Positions 52,507 to 60,279 of a stretch of 64,000 nucleotides of DNA are shown here, one piece after another. Positions within the stretch are counted from its first letter, which is position 1; every line of letters starts with the position of its first letter. The translations under genes were made by a program, and so were the position numbers. The notes under the pieces were generated by a model. That model was not told the DNA's origin. It worked only from the letters and a program-made list of their open reading frames with translations, and did no database searches. The DNA is from WGMI01 sp041739275 (GTDB lineage Bacteria; Bacteroidota; Bacteroidia; Flavobacteriales; Schleiferiaceae), in the NCBI GenBank assembly GCA_041739275.1, contig JBGSOF010000009.1, positions 1 to 64,000 on the forward strand, written 5' to 3'.

Positions 52507-53562
52507 TCACACCCCCGCAAACACAAAAGGCGTGGTGGGGACAAAAGAAGCGGAGCATTCGCCGGAATGGCGGGAGGGTCCTTCGAGGGCGAGTTTTTTG
52601 GGTTTGGCCTTGGGTGAGAAGTCGAGTTTTTTAAGATCGACCCAGACCACATTGGGTTCGAGGACATTGTCGAAATAATAGACCAGGTTGCGGTGATCGG
52701 CTACGGTCCGCCAGCGCGTCGAGGAAATATTCGGTTCGGTTTCTGAGGCAAGCCCCAAGGGCACAGAGCAATTGCGAATCACCCCAAACACCGACGCCAA
52801 GGCCACGCGCGTATTGTCCGTCTGCGGAATGGCCTGGATGTAATACGAAGCCCGCACAAACCGATCGGCCGCGCGGTTGGTCCCCGGCAAAGCCACCGTT
52901 CCCGGAATCCCCTTCCAATACCCATTGATGGCCAACTGCTCCTCAAACACCGGAGAATTCGTCATGGTCGCGTACTTCCGATCGTGGTGGACCACCAACT
53001 TTCCCCCGATGTATTCGAAAATTGCATTGTCGCCTGAAGCATCCGACACCGACAAATGCACTGTAGCCACCATCGAAGTTCCCGGAATCACACTCGTGAT
53101 TACCGCCAGATCGCCTTTCGACAACAATCGAACCGCCTCTTCGACCGTGGCGCACTGATCGAGCACGTACTGCAACCAGAGTGAGACTGCCAGCGCCCGC
53201 TGATCGGTCGTTGCCACGCCCAATTCTGGAAACTCCGACTCGGCCAGCCAAAGCAAATTCCCCACCAACCCCTTCTCGTTCATTCCATCCGAGGTCGCCA
53301 AATCCCACGAACTCGTCGCAACACTCCCATAGAGCGCCGTCCACGCCACCGAATTGGGCCCCGCATTTCCGCTCCGCTGCATCCCCCTCGGAAAAACCCA
53401 CCAATTGGCCGGAATTTCCGTCTTCCAATCCATCGACCGAGCCGTCAAAATGTTTCCATTCGGCCCTTGATACACTACCCGAGTACAGGCCTCTAGAGCA
53501 GAGGGAAGTCCCCCTAAAGTGCAAAGGACCAGGGCGATAAATCGAAGTCGGAGCGTTTTCAT
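52507..53562 (-). CDS. Choloylglycine hydrolase-like linear amide C-N hydrolase
   Basis: 351 residues. A signal peptide ends SALEA and is followed by CTRVVYQGPNGNILTARSMD: cleavage would expose the catalytic N-terminal Cys of this Ntn-hydrolase family, and R and D of TARSMDW are conserved. DGMNEKGLVGNLLWLAESEF and TMTNSPVFEEQL are further landmarks. Family members cleave linear amides such as bile salts, penicillin V or acyl-homoserine lactones. The periplasmic location is clear; the substrate is not. ATG 53562 is chosen because it begins the signal peptide. Confidence 0.85.
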   Translation of the reverse strand: MKTLRLRFIALVLCTLGGLPSALEACTRVVYQGPNGNILTARSMDWKTEIPANWWVFPRGMQRSGNAGPNSVAWTALYGSVATSSWDLATSDGMNEKGLVGNLLWLAESEFPELGVATTDQRALAVSLWLQYVLDQCATVEEAVRLLSKGDLAVITSVIPGTSMVATVHLSVSDASGDNAIFEYIGGKLVVHHDRKYATMTNSPVFEEQLAINGYWKGIPGTVALPGTNRAADRFVRASYYIQAIPQTDNTRVALASVFGVIRNCSVPLGLASETEPNISSTRWRTVADHRNLVYYFDNVLEPNVVWVDLKKLDFSPKAKPKKLALEGPSRHSGECSASFVPTTPFVFAGV

Positions 53563-53768
53563 AACGATGAAATGAGTTCGTTCCAAGCTACGAAATCTCG
53601 CGGATAGGCTGAAGTGGGGCAACCGTTGAAGCACTTGTTCCAGAGATTGGTGGAATAGCAGCTCTTGCGCCGCGGTATACTCCTTTAGGAAACCGGGGTT
53701 CCGGTATTCTCGTTTCAATGCCGCAGATCCAAGGAGGGCATACCCGAAGTGATCTTGGGGTGATGCAC

Positions 53769-54713
53769 CTATGGGAAAAAAAGTTGAGTGCGCTCGGAAA
53801 TCAACTCCTTGTAGGCCTTTTGTCTTGAAGGTTCCAAAAATGAATGGTCAATCTTCAGATGGGCTTCTGGCAACCACTTTTTCAGTCTGCCATAAACCGA
53901 GTTGATTTGTTTTTCATTCAGCATTAATACAGACCCAAGCCGGTCGAAATACCCTTTATTGAAGTTTTTCTTTTTTCCTCCGAGCATTAAAGCAGTGTCT
54001 TCTACGTCTCTGGGTAATATCATTTTCACATTCAACAAGTCATAATAGGGAGAAAGAACCCACCCCATTTCGGATAGAAACATGGAATAATTTTTCAAAT
54101 GCATGTCGTTATTGCCGATGATAAAATTGAATAGCGTGCCTTCAAAAAAGCGCAACTTGTCGAATACAGTGTTTACGGATAATTCGCCAATGGTTTCCCC
54201 CAGGTTCTCCATGGTACCCTTATATTTATCAGCCAAATCTAGAATCTGTAGAAAGTCGATCATGTGATTTTTAGATCCATCTGGATTGCGATCAATGCGT
54301 CGGGTGATAAAACAGAGTTCCCCGGATTGCAATCGAATCATATTGACCGGAACGATGTCTATTTTGAACAATTGCGCCAGTTTCATGGAGAGATGCTCGT
54401 TTTCCGGCATCTGTGGATAATCAGCATTTTGAGGCTTCAGGATATAGTTGCCTTCTAACGCATTCAGTATGGTCAAGCGCCCTTCTGGCCCTTTTCCTAG
54501 GGACGTTTTGATCCATCCCAAAGATAATTTTGGCTGAACACCGGGAACAGTTATCGATTGCTCAGCGGACTCTTTGGCGAGTCTTTCCATCTCCGTTAAA
54601 CGATACGGCAACATAGGAGCCTGCTTGGTTCCGAAAAATGCCATGGAGCATTTGGGATGATGATCTTGATGATCATCGTCCAATTCCCGGTAACAAGAAA
54701 GGCATTTATGCAT
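53769..54713 (-). CDS. hipT: HipT-type kinase toxin of a tripartite HipBST system
   Basis: 314 residues, only the C-terminal part of a full HipA. The N-terminus has a zinc-like Cys/His cluster (C4, C7, H18, C22), then QSITVPGVQPKLSLGW, the phosphorylatable Gly-rich loop (S53-I-T55), the ATP lysine in GNYILKPQ, the catalytic NNDMHLKNYS and metal site LSPYYDLLN. HipT toxins phosphorylate a cellular target (tryptophanyl-tRNA synthetase in E. coli); here the target is unknown. ATG 54713 overlaps hipS by 8 bases. Last gene of hipB-hipS-hipT. Confidence 0.88.
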   Translation of the reverse strand: MHKCLSCYRELDDDHQDHHPKCSMAFFGTKQAPMLPYRLTEMERLAKESAEQSITVPGVQPKLSLGWIKTSLGKGPEGRLTILNALEGNYILKPQNADYPQMPENEHLSMKLAQLFKIDIVPVNMIRLQSGELCFITRRIDRNPDGSKNHMIDFLQILDLADKYKGTMENLGETIGELSVNTVFDKLRFFEGTLFNFIIGNNDMHLKNYSMFLSEMGWVLSPYYDLLNVKMILPRDVEDTALMLGGKKKNFNKGYFDRLGSVLMLNEKQINSVYGRLKKWLPEAHLKIDHSFLEPSRQKAYKELISERTQLFFP

Positions 54714-55050
54714 CTTCGACAGACGATATCGGGTGGACACTTACTGCGCCAATGGCATTTTGACAACAAGCCAACAGCAGACCCATGCGGTCATTTTTGT
54801 TGAGTTTCCAACTTTCAGCGGAAATGTTGAGCAGCCAACCTTCAGGTATCAGACCATCAAAAAAAGAGAACAGTCTTCGGCTTCGATAGGGTCTATTGGA
54901 AACGGGCATTTGAAAAGTGATGAATTGGTTTGGATAAGTTTGGGCATATAATGCATCATAGACAAAGACGTATTCTCCGTTGTCCTCCTCTGTGAGAAGC
55001 CCAGCGTGAATGTTGTTGTATTTAACGATTCCTTGTCTCATCTTTTTCAT
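54706..55050 (-). CDS. hipS: HipS: separate HipA N-terminal domain, probable antitoxin
   Basis: 114 residues starting MKKMRQGIVKYNNIHAGLLT. The body matches the HipA N-subdomain (FQMPVSNRPYRSRRLFSFFD; LIPEGWLLNISAESWKLNKN; DRMGLLLACCQNAIGAVSVH), which is fused to the kinase in canonical HipA and separate here. In E. coli O127 HipBST this small protein is the antitoxin. ATG 55041 (MRQGIV) is an alternative start. Overlaps hipB at its start and hipT at its end. Confidence 0.85.
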   Translation of the reverse strand: MKKMRQGIVKYNNIHAGLLTEEDNGEYVFVYDALYAQTYPNQFITFQMPVSNRPYRSRRLFSFFDGLIPEGWLLNISAESWKLNKNDRMGLLLACCQNAIGAVSVHPISSVEDA

Positions 55051-55237
55051 GGATTGGTCCCAGCACATGACCGAAGAGCTGGAGCACTTGGTTCACCTTG
55101 GACAGGCTCAGATTTTCCTTGCCTTGTTCGATCTTTCGAATCACAGTAAGAGCAACTCCGGCTTTTTCCGAAAGTGCTTCTTGGGTGAGGCCCAGTTGTT
55201 TCCTTTTGTTCTTGACAAAGGCCGATAGTGCGCGCAT
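55022..55237 (-). CDS. hipB: HipB: Xre-family repressor of hipBST
   Basis: 71 residues starting MRALSAFVKNKRKQLGLTQE; helix-turn-helix ALSEKAGVALTVIRKIEQGK, then SLSKVNQVLQLFGHVLGPI. It is a short HipB-type DNA-binding protein that should autorepress the operon. ATG 55237 is supported by the promoter element at 55256-55263 and the first operator right in front; an in-frame TTG further upstream would lie inside that promoter. Confidence 0.9.
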   Translation of the reverse strand: MRALSAFVKNKRKQLGLTQEALSEKAGVALTVIRKIEQGKENLSLSKVNQVLQLFGHVLGPIHEKDETRNR

Positions 55238-55239
55238 TT

Positions 55240-55338
55240 TATATGTATTGGCGTACAAATATAATGAAAAATATAGAAGTTATATGTATTTGCGTATATT
55301 TAAGCTAAATGGCTTTGAAATATATGTATTTGCATATA
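55240..55338 (-). promoter_or_regulatory. hipBST promoter with three evenly spaced operators
   Basis: Three copies of a TATATG-N6-CATATA dyad: 55240-55257 (arm CGTACA), 55281-55298 (arm CGTATA) and 55321-55338 (perfect). Starts are 41 and 40 bases apart, about four helical turns, so HipB dimers would bind the same DNA face. A TATATTTG element on the minus strand (55263 to 55256) overlaps the first operator. The leader to the hipB ATG is about a dozen bases. Confidence 0.7.
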
Positions 55339-55616
55339 ATACATTTGAATTTTAAGGCCAGCTGTAATCGTATGACCCAAGAGAGGGTTGAGATTCGTTC
55401 TCCGTTTTCCATGGACCACGGGATAACGATTGGCGCAACAGAGACGAGTACATTTTCTCCCCTGTCGGGTTTAATTCCGGATGGGTATTTCGTCGGTTTC
55501 CAATGGGTAGTAACCGCGGTTGATGGCCTAGCAACTCGGGTATTCGCTCTCAGACCGAATCGAAGATCGAATGGTGTCCCTGTGGGCAGATGCGTGTCGG
55601 GTTTAAGCCTGACCGC
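55339..55616. other. Intergenic stretch without recognisable content
   Basis: Between the hip operators and the purQ stop. Open frames here show no homology I recognise and no start signals. Nothing else is seen. Confidence 0.5.
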
Positions 55617-56294
55617 TTACCCCAAAAACCCCTGTAAAATCCCCACCCCATCGGTATTCCCTACGATGGCCGAAGCGGCGCGTTCGGGATGCGGCATCAT
55701 GCCAAATACATTTCGGCCCGAATTGCAAATACCCGCAATATTGCGGCTGGCGCCGTTCGGATTTGCTTCAGATGTAGGTTGTCCTTCTCCATCGACATAG
55801 CGAAACAGTACCTGCCCGTTGGCTTCGAGCGCATCGAGGGTCGCATCGTCAGCGTAAAATCGGCCTTCGCCATGGGCGATCGGAATTCGATAGGTCTTCG
55901 AAGCGTCGAGTTTTTCGGTAATTCGGCTCGGTTGACCCACCGGAGCAATCGAAACGTCTGAACAAATAAAACGGTGGCTTTGGTTGTGAAGCAGCGCTCC
56001 GGGCAAAAGGCCGGCCTCGCACAAAATCTGAAACCCGTTGCAGACCCCGAATACCAGTCCGCCCGATTCGGCAAAGCGCTTTACTTCTGTCATGATAGGC
56101 GAAAAACGCGCAATGGCTCCGCTGCGCAAATAGTCACCATAGCTAAATCCTCCCGGCAAGACCACCGCCTCGACCTGTTGCAAATCGCTGTCTTTGTGCC
56201 ACAGTTGAACCACGTCTGCTCCGAGCTCGCGCAGGGCATGCCGCATGTCTTCGTCGCAATTCGAACCGGGAAAGGTGACCACTCCAACGCGCAT
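55617..56294 (-). CDS. purQ: Phosphoribosylformylglycinamidine synthase, glutaminase subunit
   Basis: 225 residues starting MRVGVVTFPGSNCDEDMRHA. Class-I glutaminase triad: Cys in LVFGVCNGFQILCEAGLLPG, His/Glu in MMPHPERAA. PGGFSYGDYLRSGAIARFSP and HGEGRFYAD are typical of PurQ. It supplies ammonia to PurL for purine synthesis, so this organism uses the split enzyme rather than a single-chain PurL. purL and purS are not adjacent. Confidence 0.93.
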   Translation of the reverse strand: MRVGVVTFPGSNCDEDMRHALRELGADVVQLWHKDSDLQQVEAVVLPGGFSYGDYLRSGAIARFSPIMTEVKRFAESGGLVFGVCNGFQILCEAGLLPGALLHNQSHRFICSDVSIAPVGQPSRITEKLDASKTYRIPIAHGEGRFYADDATLDALEANGQVLFRYVDGEGQPTSEANPNGASRNIAGICNSGRNVFGMMPHPERAASAIVGNTDGVGILQGFLG

Positions 56295-56488
56295 AGAGCT
56301 TGTATTCAAGAATGAGGGGCAAAAGTAGGGCAGGGGAGTGGGTCTTTTGGGGGATTAAGGATTACAGCTGTGTCGATATTCAAGATCGATGTAGGAGGAT
56401 GGCTTTGCGTATGGAGGATCATTTCCTTTTCCTCTATTATTCATTCCCTCGCTTTGTGCAAGCTGTCTTTCCCGCTCCCGGCTTGGTC

Positions 56489-56565
56489 TTTGCGGCCTTA
56501 GCGAGAAAATCGGCGGGAGTTCACGCAGAGCGCGCAGAGGAAAATACACGCAAAGGACGCAGAGT
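56489..56565 (+). repeat. CTCTGCG/TTTGCGG-type intergenic repeat, copy 1
   Basis: TTTGCGGCCTTAGCGAGAAA, then TTCACGCAGAGCGCGCAGAG and CACGCAAAGGACGCAGAG: a low-complexity composite I recall from intergenic DNA of many bacteria. Related words recur at 56645-56725 and 59262-59284. Confidence 0.6.
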
Positions 56566-56644
56566 GAGCATCAATCATTCGATGAGTACGGTACTCAGGA
56601 AATTCTCGTGAAAGACGGAGAAAAGGTGGACTGTTCAAACACTC

Positions 56645-56725
56645 TGAGACCTCTGCGCCTTCTTTGCGGCCTTAGCGAGAAAATCGAAGCGGAGTGATGG
56701 AGTTGCGGCCTCTGCGAGAAAAGAG
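56645..56725 (+). repeat. CTCTGCG/TTTGCGG-type intergenic repeat, copy 2
   Basis: ACCTCTGCGCCTTCTTTGCG followed by GCCTTAGCGAGAAAATCG and GTTGCGGCCTCTGCGAGAAA; shares 20-base words with the copy at 56489. Confidence 0.6.
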
Positions 56726-56836
56726 GCGGTGTTGCTTCGCCGCCTGCCCTTTTTTGATTTTGCAACATTTTGATAACCCGGGCTTAACATCAAGTCCGGT
56801 TTTTTTTTAGAACTATTGTTAAAAATATCTAAAACC

Positions 56837-58141
56837 ATGAAAACCCTGTATGCCTCTGTTTGTACGCTCTTATTGATTAGTTTCGGTTGCAAACCCGAAC
56901 AGAAAGTGTCCCAATCTGATTCACCCATGTTGTCTACGTCGACCCCTTGTTGGGCGGTATGGACTTCGTTGGATTCGACCATTTGGGATTACATGCAACA
57001 CCCGGCCGAACCCGACGACGAATACGCCAACGAGTTGATGTACGCCACCGCCATGGCCATTCAAGAAGCCAGCTGCGAAGAAGGATTTCTCGATGATTAC
57101 TTCACGAGTATTACGGATACGGGCGGCATTTTTCTACCAGATTTTTTGAATCATTATCCGCAATGGACATCCATTTTTGCGTACAATTACGCGACGTATG
57201 GATTCAACCTGACGGATATTCTGACCGATGGTTTCACAGCCTATGGGGATGAATACCACATTACCTTATGGAGTCCTTATTCCAATGCCTTGTATCCCGA
57301 AGGTATTCCCGCTGTTGGTATTGCTTCAGATATGTGGAATGATAACGATTCTATTTTCGATCGAATTCCTGCCTTCATTCCGATTGAGAATACGTGCAAC
57401 TTTGCCGAAGGGGCTGTAGGATACGCCGAGGATTATGCGGATTGTGAGATTTTACCTTACGAGGAGCAACAGACATTTCTGGAATTCAACATGATCATTG
57501 TTTCATTTGCACAAACTCGAACACAACAGTTGAAGAATACGGCTATTGAGACCGAAACTCCGACTTCTTCGACGTGGGGTCCTGGTGATCCAAATCAATG
57601 TGAATTTGGATTGGGTTTGGCAATTCGTGAGTTTACAATGTACAATCGATTGGAAAGAAATAGACGTTCCGAAGTCTGGATGTATAACGTGACCTCAGGA
57701 TTGGGCAACATGAGTAGTCCTTGGTGTTTGAATGAATATTTTTTCGGTGCAAGCCCTTGGACTAATTTAGATTTTGGGTACTATAATGTCGAGAAAATTC
57801 ATAAGAATAAACAAGGTCAGATTGTTCAATTGAATCATTGGCTTCGTGACCCAGAACAATTCCACCTAGGAAATCTTTCTCAGAGTGCCACTCTGGTTAA
57901 CCAGGATATGTTTTTTGTCATTCTTGAGAAGGACTGGGCAGCTTCAAAAAAGACTGTATTGTACGAAAATCCGTGCGGATCTTCCGGTAACTCACTACAA
58001 ATGGTATTCCGAATGAAGTATCGAGGTGATGTCTTCGCGCACGGCTCCTTGGATCCAAGGCCAATGGGTGAAGATTGGTGTGTCGGTACGAGTGGAGTGT
58101 ATGACCAGCAGAGAGGCAGGGTAAAGGTTGTTACTCACTAG
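56837..58141 (+). CDS. Hypothetical lipoprotein, large
   Basis: 434 residues. MKTLYASVCTLLLISFGCKP is a lipoprotein signal with lipobox ISFGC. The mature protein is acidic and rich in Trp, Tyr and Asp, with several cysteines; no domain is recognised. The terminator-like hairpin shortly after its stop lies inside the next gene. Together with that gene it forms a pair of envelope proteins, comparable in layout to 50122-52285 but without visible sequence similarity. Confidence 0.6.
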   Translation: MKTLYASVCTLLLISFGCKPEQKVSQSDSPMLSTSTPCWAVWTSLDSTIWDYMQHPAEPDDEYANELMYATAMAIQEASCEEGFLDDYFTSITDTGGIFLPDFLNHYPQWTSIFAYNYATYGFNLTDILTDGFTAYGDEYHITLWSPYSNALYPEGIPAVGIASDMWNDNDSIFDRIPAFIPIENTCNFAEGAVGYAEDYADCEILPYEEQQTFLEFNMIIVSFAQTRTQQLKNTAIETETPTSSTWGPGDPNQCEFGLGLAIREFTMYNRLERNRRSEVWMYNVTSGLGNMSSPWCLNEYFFGASPWTNLDFGYYNVEKIHKNKQGQIVQLNHWLRDPEQFHLGNLSQSATLVNQDMFFVILEKDWAASKKTVLYENPCGSSGNSLQMVFRMKYRGDVFAHGSLDPRPMGEDWCVGTSGVYDQQRGRVKVVTH

Positions 58142-58148
58142 GTTTCGA

Positions 58149-59252
58149 ATGAAGTTGCAATATTGTTCATCTAAAAGAGCGCAACTATTAGTTGCGCTCT
58201 TTTTCTTTCTCTCTGTTTTTTTTAACCATAAATTAATTGGTCAATTTTCAACGGAAATCGGTTTCACTGGCTATGATTATTATGACACGGAAGTTTCAAG
58301 TGGTATAAGACTCTTAGTGCCGGGTGTACCGCTCATTATTGAGGAGAAGGCCAGTCCATTTATTTATTATTTAAACTATGAATGGAAAAAAAACATGGCA
58401 TTTCTTTCATTTTATAATGCTTGGACTAATCTTGGGAGGAGCACAAATTATTCTAAGACGTACTCATCTATTGGTTATCGTAGACGATTTGGTAGATGGA
58501 GTTTAGGTTTAGCTGGCGAAGTCATGTACTTCTACCAATACAATATTTTCAGCTCTGAGCCCTGGTACAATTGGGAAGTGCCTTACGATATTTCGCTTGG
58601 ACTTCAAGTTGGGTACCAATGGGAGACCACGAATATTCGCTTTAGACGAGAGGGACTTCCAGTTTTTGATAAGCGAACATCTGGTGACTTATCTCCTTGG
58701 GCTCAATGGTTTTTCGACTTTACTGGAACAATTCCGCTCGATTCCAAGGCCTCAGATCTAAAGGCTACCAAACCTCTGAGTGAAAAGTGGTTAGTACCCG
58801 AGCTTTCGATGGGCCTTGAAGTGGGTCTCAATGAACTTAACGAAGGGGGGCCATTTCGATTGTACCCGGTGTGGAGGTTAGCATTAGTGGGCGGCGAAGA
58901 ATATCAACTAGCTTTTTCTCGAAGTCAATGGTGGAGTTTTGGTCCCTTCCAGAGTTTTATTTCGGATAGCGTCCAATCTGCCGAGATCAATACTCTTGAG
59001 GCGGGCTATCGTTTGAATTCCAGATTCGATTTCTGGATAGGTCATTCGTGGAATCGCAAAACTTATTTGTTAAACGAAGAAAAGCCTGAGCGTCGATACT
59101 ATTACGAACGCGCCATCAGCCCTGCCGTAGGGTATCGGCACAACCAATTCACCTTTCAGTTACGGGCCGATATTAAATACCAATACGAACCCCAAGCAGA
59201 GGTGTTTAACCGAGGTGATGTGCGCTTTGGGGTGTTGTATCGGTTTAAATAA
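58149..59252 (+). CDS. Predicted outer-membrane beta-barrel protein
   Basis: 367 residues. MKLQYCSSKRAQLLVALFFF and following residues form a signal peptide with likely cleavage near IGQ. The mature part consists of alternating aromatic beta strands (RRRFGRWSLGLAGEVMYFYQ; FDFWIGHSWNRKTYLL) and ends in FGVLYRFK, a typical barrel C-terminus with aromatic residues. No family recognised. The start lies 7 bases behind the preceding stop, and a terminator-like hairpin is embedded in the signal-peptide codons. Confidence 0.6.
   Translation: MKLQYCSSKRAQLLVALFFFLSVFFNHKLIGQFSTEIGFTGYDYYDTEVSSGIRLLVPGVPLIIEEKASPFIYYLNYEWKKNMAFLSFYNAWTNLGRSTNYSKTYSSIGYRRRFGRWSLGLAGEVMYFYQYNIFSSEPWYNWEVPYDISLGLQVGYQWETTNIRFRREGLPVFDKRTSGDLSPWAQWFFDFTGTIPLDSKASDLKATKPLSEKWLVPELSMGLEVGLNELNEGGPFRLYPVWRLALVGGEEYQLAFSRSQWWSFGPFQSFISDSVQSAEINTLEAGYRLNSRFDFWIGHSWNRKTYLLNEEKPERRYYYERAISPAVGYRHNQFTFQLRADIKYQYEPQAEVFNRGDVRFGVLYRFK
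58173..58205 (+). terminator. Terminator-like hairpin inside a signal-peptide coding region
   Basis: AAAAGAGCGCAACT-att-AGTTGCGCTCTTTTT: 14-bp perfect stem (58173-58203) running into a pyrimidine-rich, T-rich tract. It looks like the intrinsic terminator of the lipoprotein gene ending at 58141, yet it encodes residues 9-20 of the next protein. Confidence 0.6.
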
Positions 59253-59261
59253 GCCAAACGA

Positions 59262-59284
59262 CTCTGCGGCCTCTGCGGTGGGGG
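59262..59284 (+). repeat. CTCTGCG-type intergenic repeat, fragment
   Basis: ACTCTGCGGCCTCTGCGGTG, same word family as the copies at 56489 and 56645. It lies between the barrel gene and the convergent dehydratase. Confidence 0.5.
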
Positions 59285-59331
59285 CATTGCTGACTTTATT
59301 TGATGCAAAAGCGAAGCTGTTGGAAGCGGGT

Positions 59332-60279
59332 TCATCCATCTAGATTCCCTCCACTCAGAATCACGAGCACTGTTTGTGCTTGGAAGTGTTCGGGATACCG
59401 AAAAATTGCCGCCAAGGGCACCGCGCACGAAGGCTCAACGACGATTTTGAGGGCTTGGTTGATCCACCGCAGCGCTTCGAGAATTTCGGCGTCGTTCACC
59501 GTCAGAACCCCTTTGAGACGGCTTTGCAGGATTTCGAAATTTCGCACACCAATGCCCGTCCTCAGCCCGTCGGCAATGGTATCGGGCTCGATCATCGGCT
59601 GTCGCACCCCTGTCGCCATCGAACGAGCGGAATCGTCGGCGCCTTCGGGTTCGCCGGCCCAAACCGAACAATAAGGCGCAAAATGCTCGGCGGCCAATGC
59701 AGTACCCGCCATTAAACCGCCGCCCCCGATGGGGGCAATGACCGCCTCAGGCTGCAGACCCTCGTGAGCCAATTGCGCAATAGCCTCTTGAAACACCGTG
59801 CTCTGACCCGCGACGATTCGATAGTCGTCGAAGGGCGGAATGGCCTCTGCAGAATACTCTTGAATCAATTCATTGAGCATCGCCTCTCGAGCAGCTCCCG
59901 TGGGCTCGCAAAGGTGAACGTGCCCCCCGTATTCGCGCATGGCATCGATCTTGACCTTGGGTGCATTGCGCGGAACGGCGATGTGTGCGGCAAGCCCTTT
60001 TCGCGCGGCCGCCCATGCCAAGGCCTGCCCGTGGTTGCCCGAAGAATGTGTGGCAACCGCCTTGACTTCAGTGCTTAAAGTACTCAGGGCAAAAGTGGCG
60101 CCCCGCGCTTTGAACGAGCCCGTTTTTTGAAAATTCTCGCATTTAAACCACACCGAACAGCCTAGAGCGCGATCTATTCGGCTGCTGCGCATCAAAGGCG
60201 TGAGGTGGAGTTCTGCACGCACCACTTCGAGCGCTTGTTCCAATTGCACGCGTTCGGGGAGAAGATCATTCCATTGCAT
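59332..60279 (-). CDS. Threonine/serine dehydratase (PLP-dependent ammonia-lyase)
   Basis: 315 residues. NFQKTGSFKARGATFALSTL holds the Schiff-base Lys, VATHSSGNHGQALAWAAARK the substrate loop, APIGGGGLMAGTALA the PLP-phosphate loop, and LVILSGGNLDG the C-terminal end. It deaminates threonine or serine. No C-terminal ACT-like regulatory domain is present, so it resembles the catabolic or racemase-type enzymes more than biosynthetic IlvA. The 5' end overlaps the nuclease gene stop by 14 bases. Confidence 0.9.
   Translation of the reverse strand: MQWNDLLPERVQLEQALEVVRAELHLTPLMRSSRIDRALGCSVWFKCENFQKTGSFKARGATFALSTLSTEVKAVATHSSGNHGQALAWAAARKGLAAHIAVPRNAPKVKIDAMREYGGHVHLCEPTGAAREAMLNELIQEYSAEAIPPFDDYRIVAGQSTVFQEAIAQLAHEGLQPEAVIAPIGGGGLMAGTALAAEHFAPYCSVWAGEPEGADDSARSMATGVRQPMIEPDTIADGLRTGIGVRNFEILQSRLKGVLTVNDAEILEALRWINQALKIVVEPSCAVPLAAIFRYPEHFQAQTVLVILSGGNLDG

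Larger units (their letters stand above)
56295..56836. other. Intergenic region holding degenerate repeats
   Basis: Contains the GCGGCCTTAGCGAGAAAATC-type repeat blocks listed at 56489-56565 and 56645-56725. The remainder has no recognisable gene or signal. Confidence 0.6.

Noticed and set aside
55309..55800. Plus-strand frame between the hip operators and purQ
   Set aside because: More than a third overlaps purQ antisense, no start signal, no recognisable domain.
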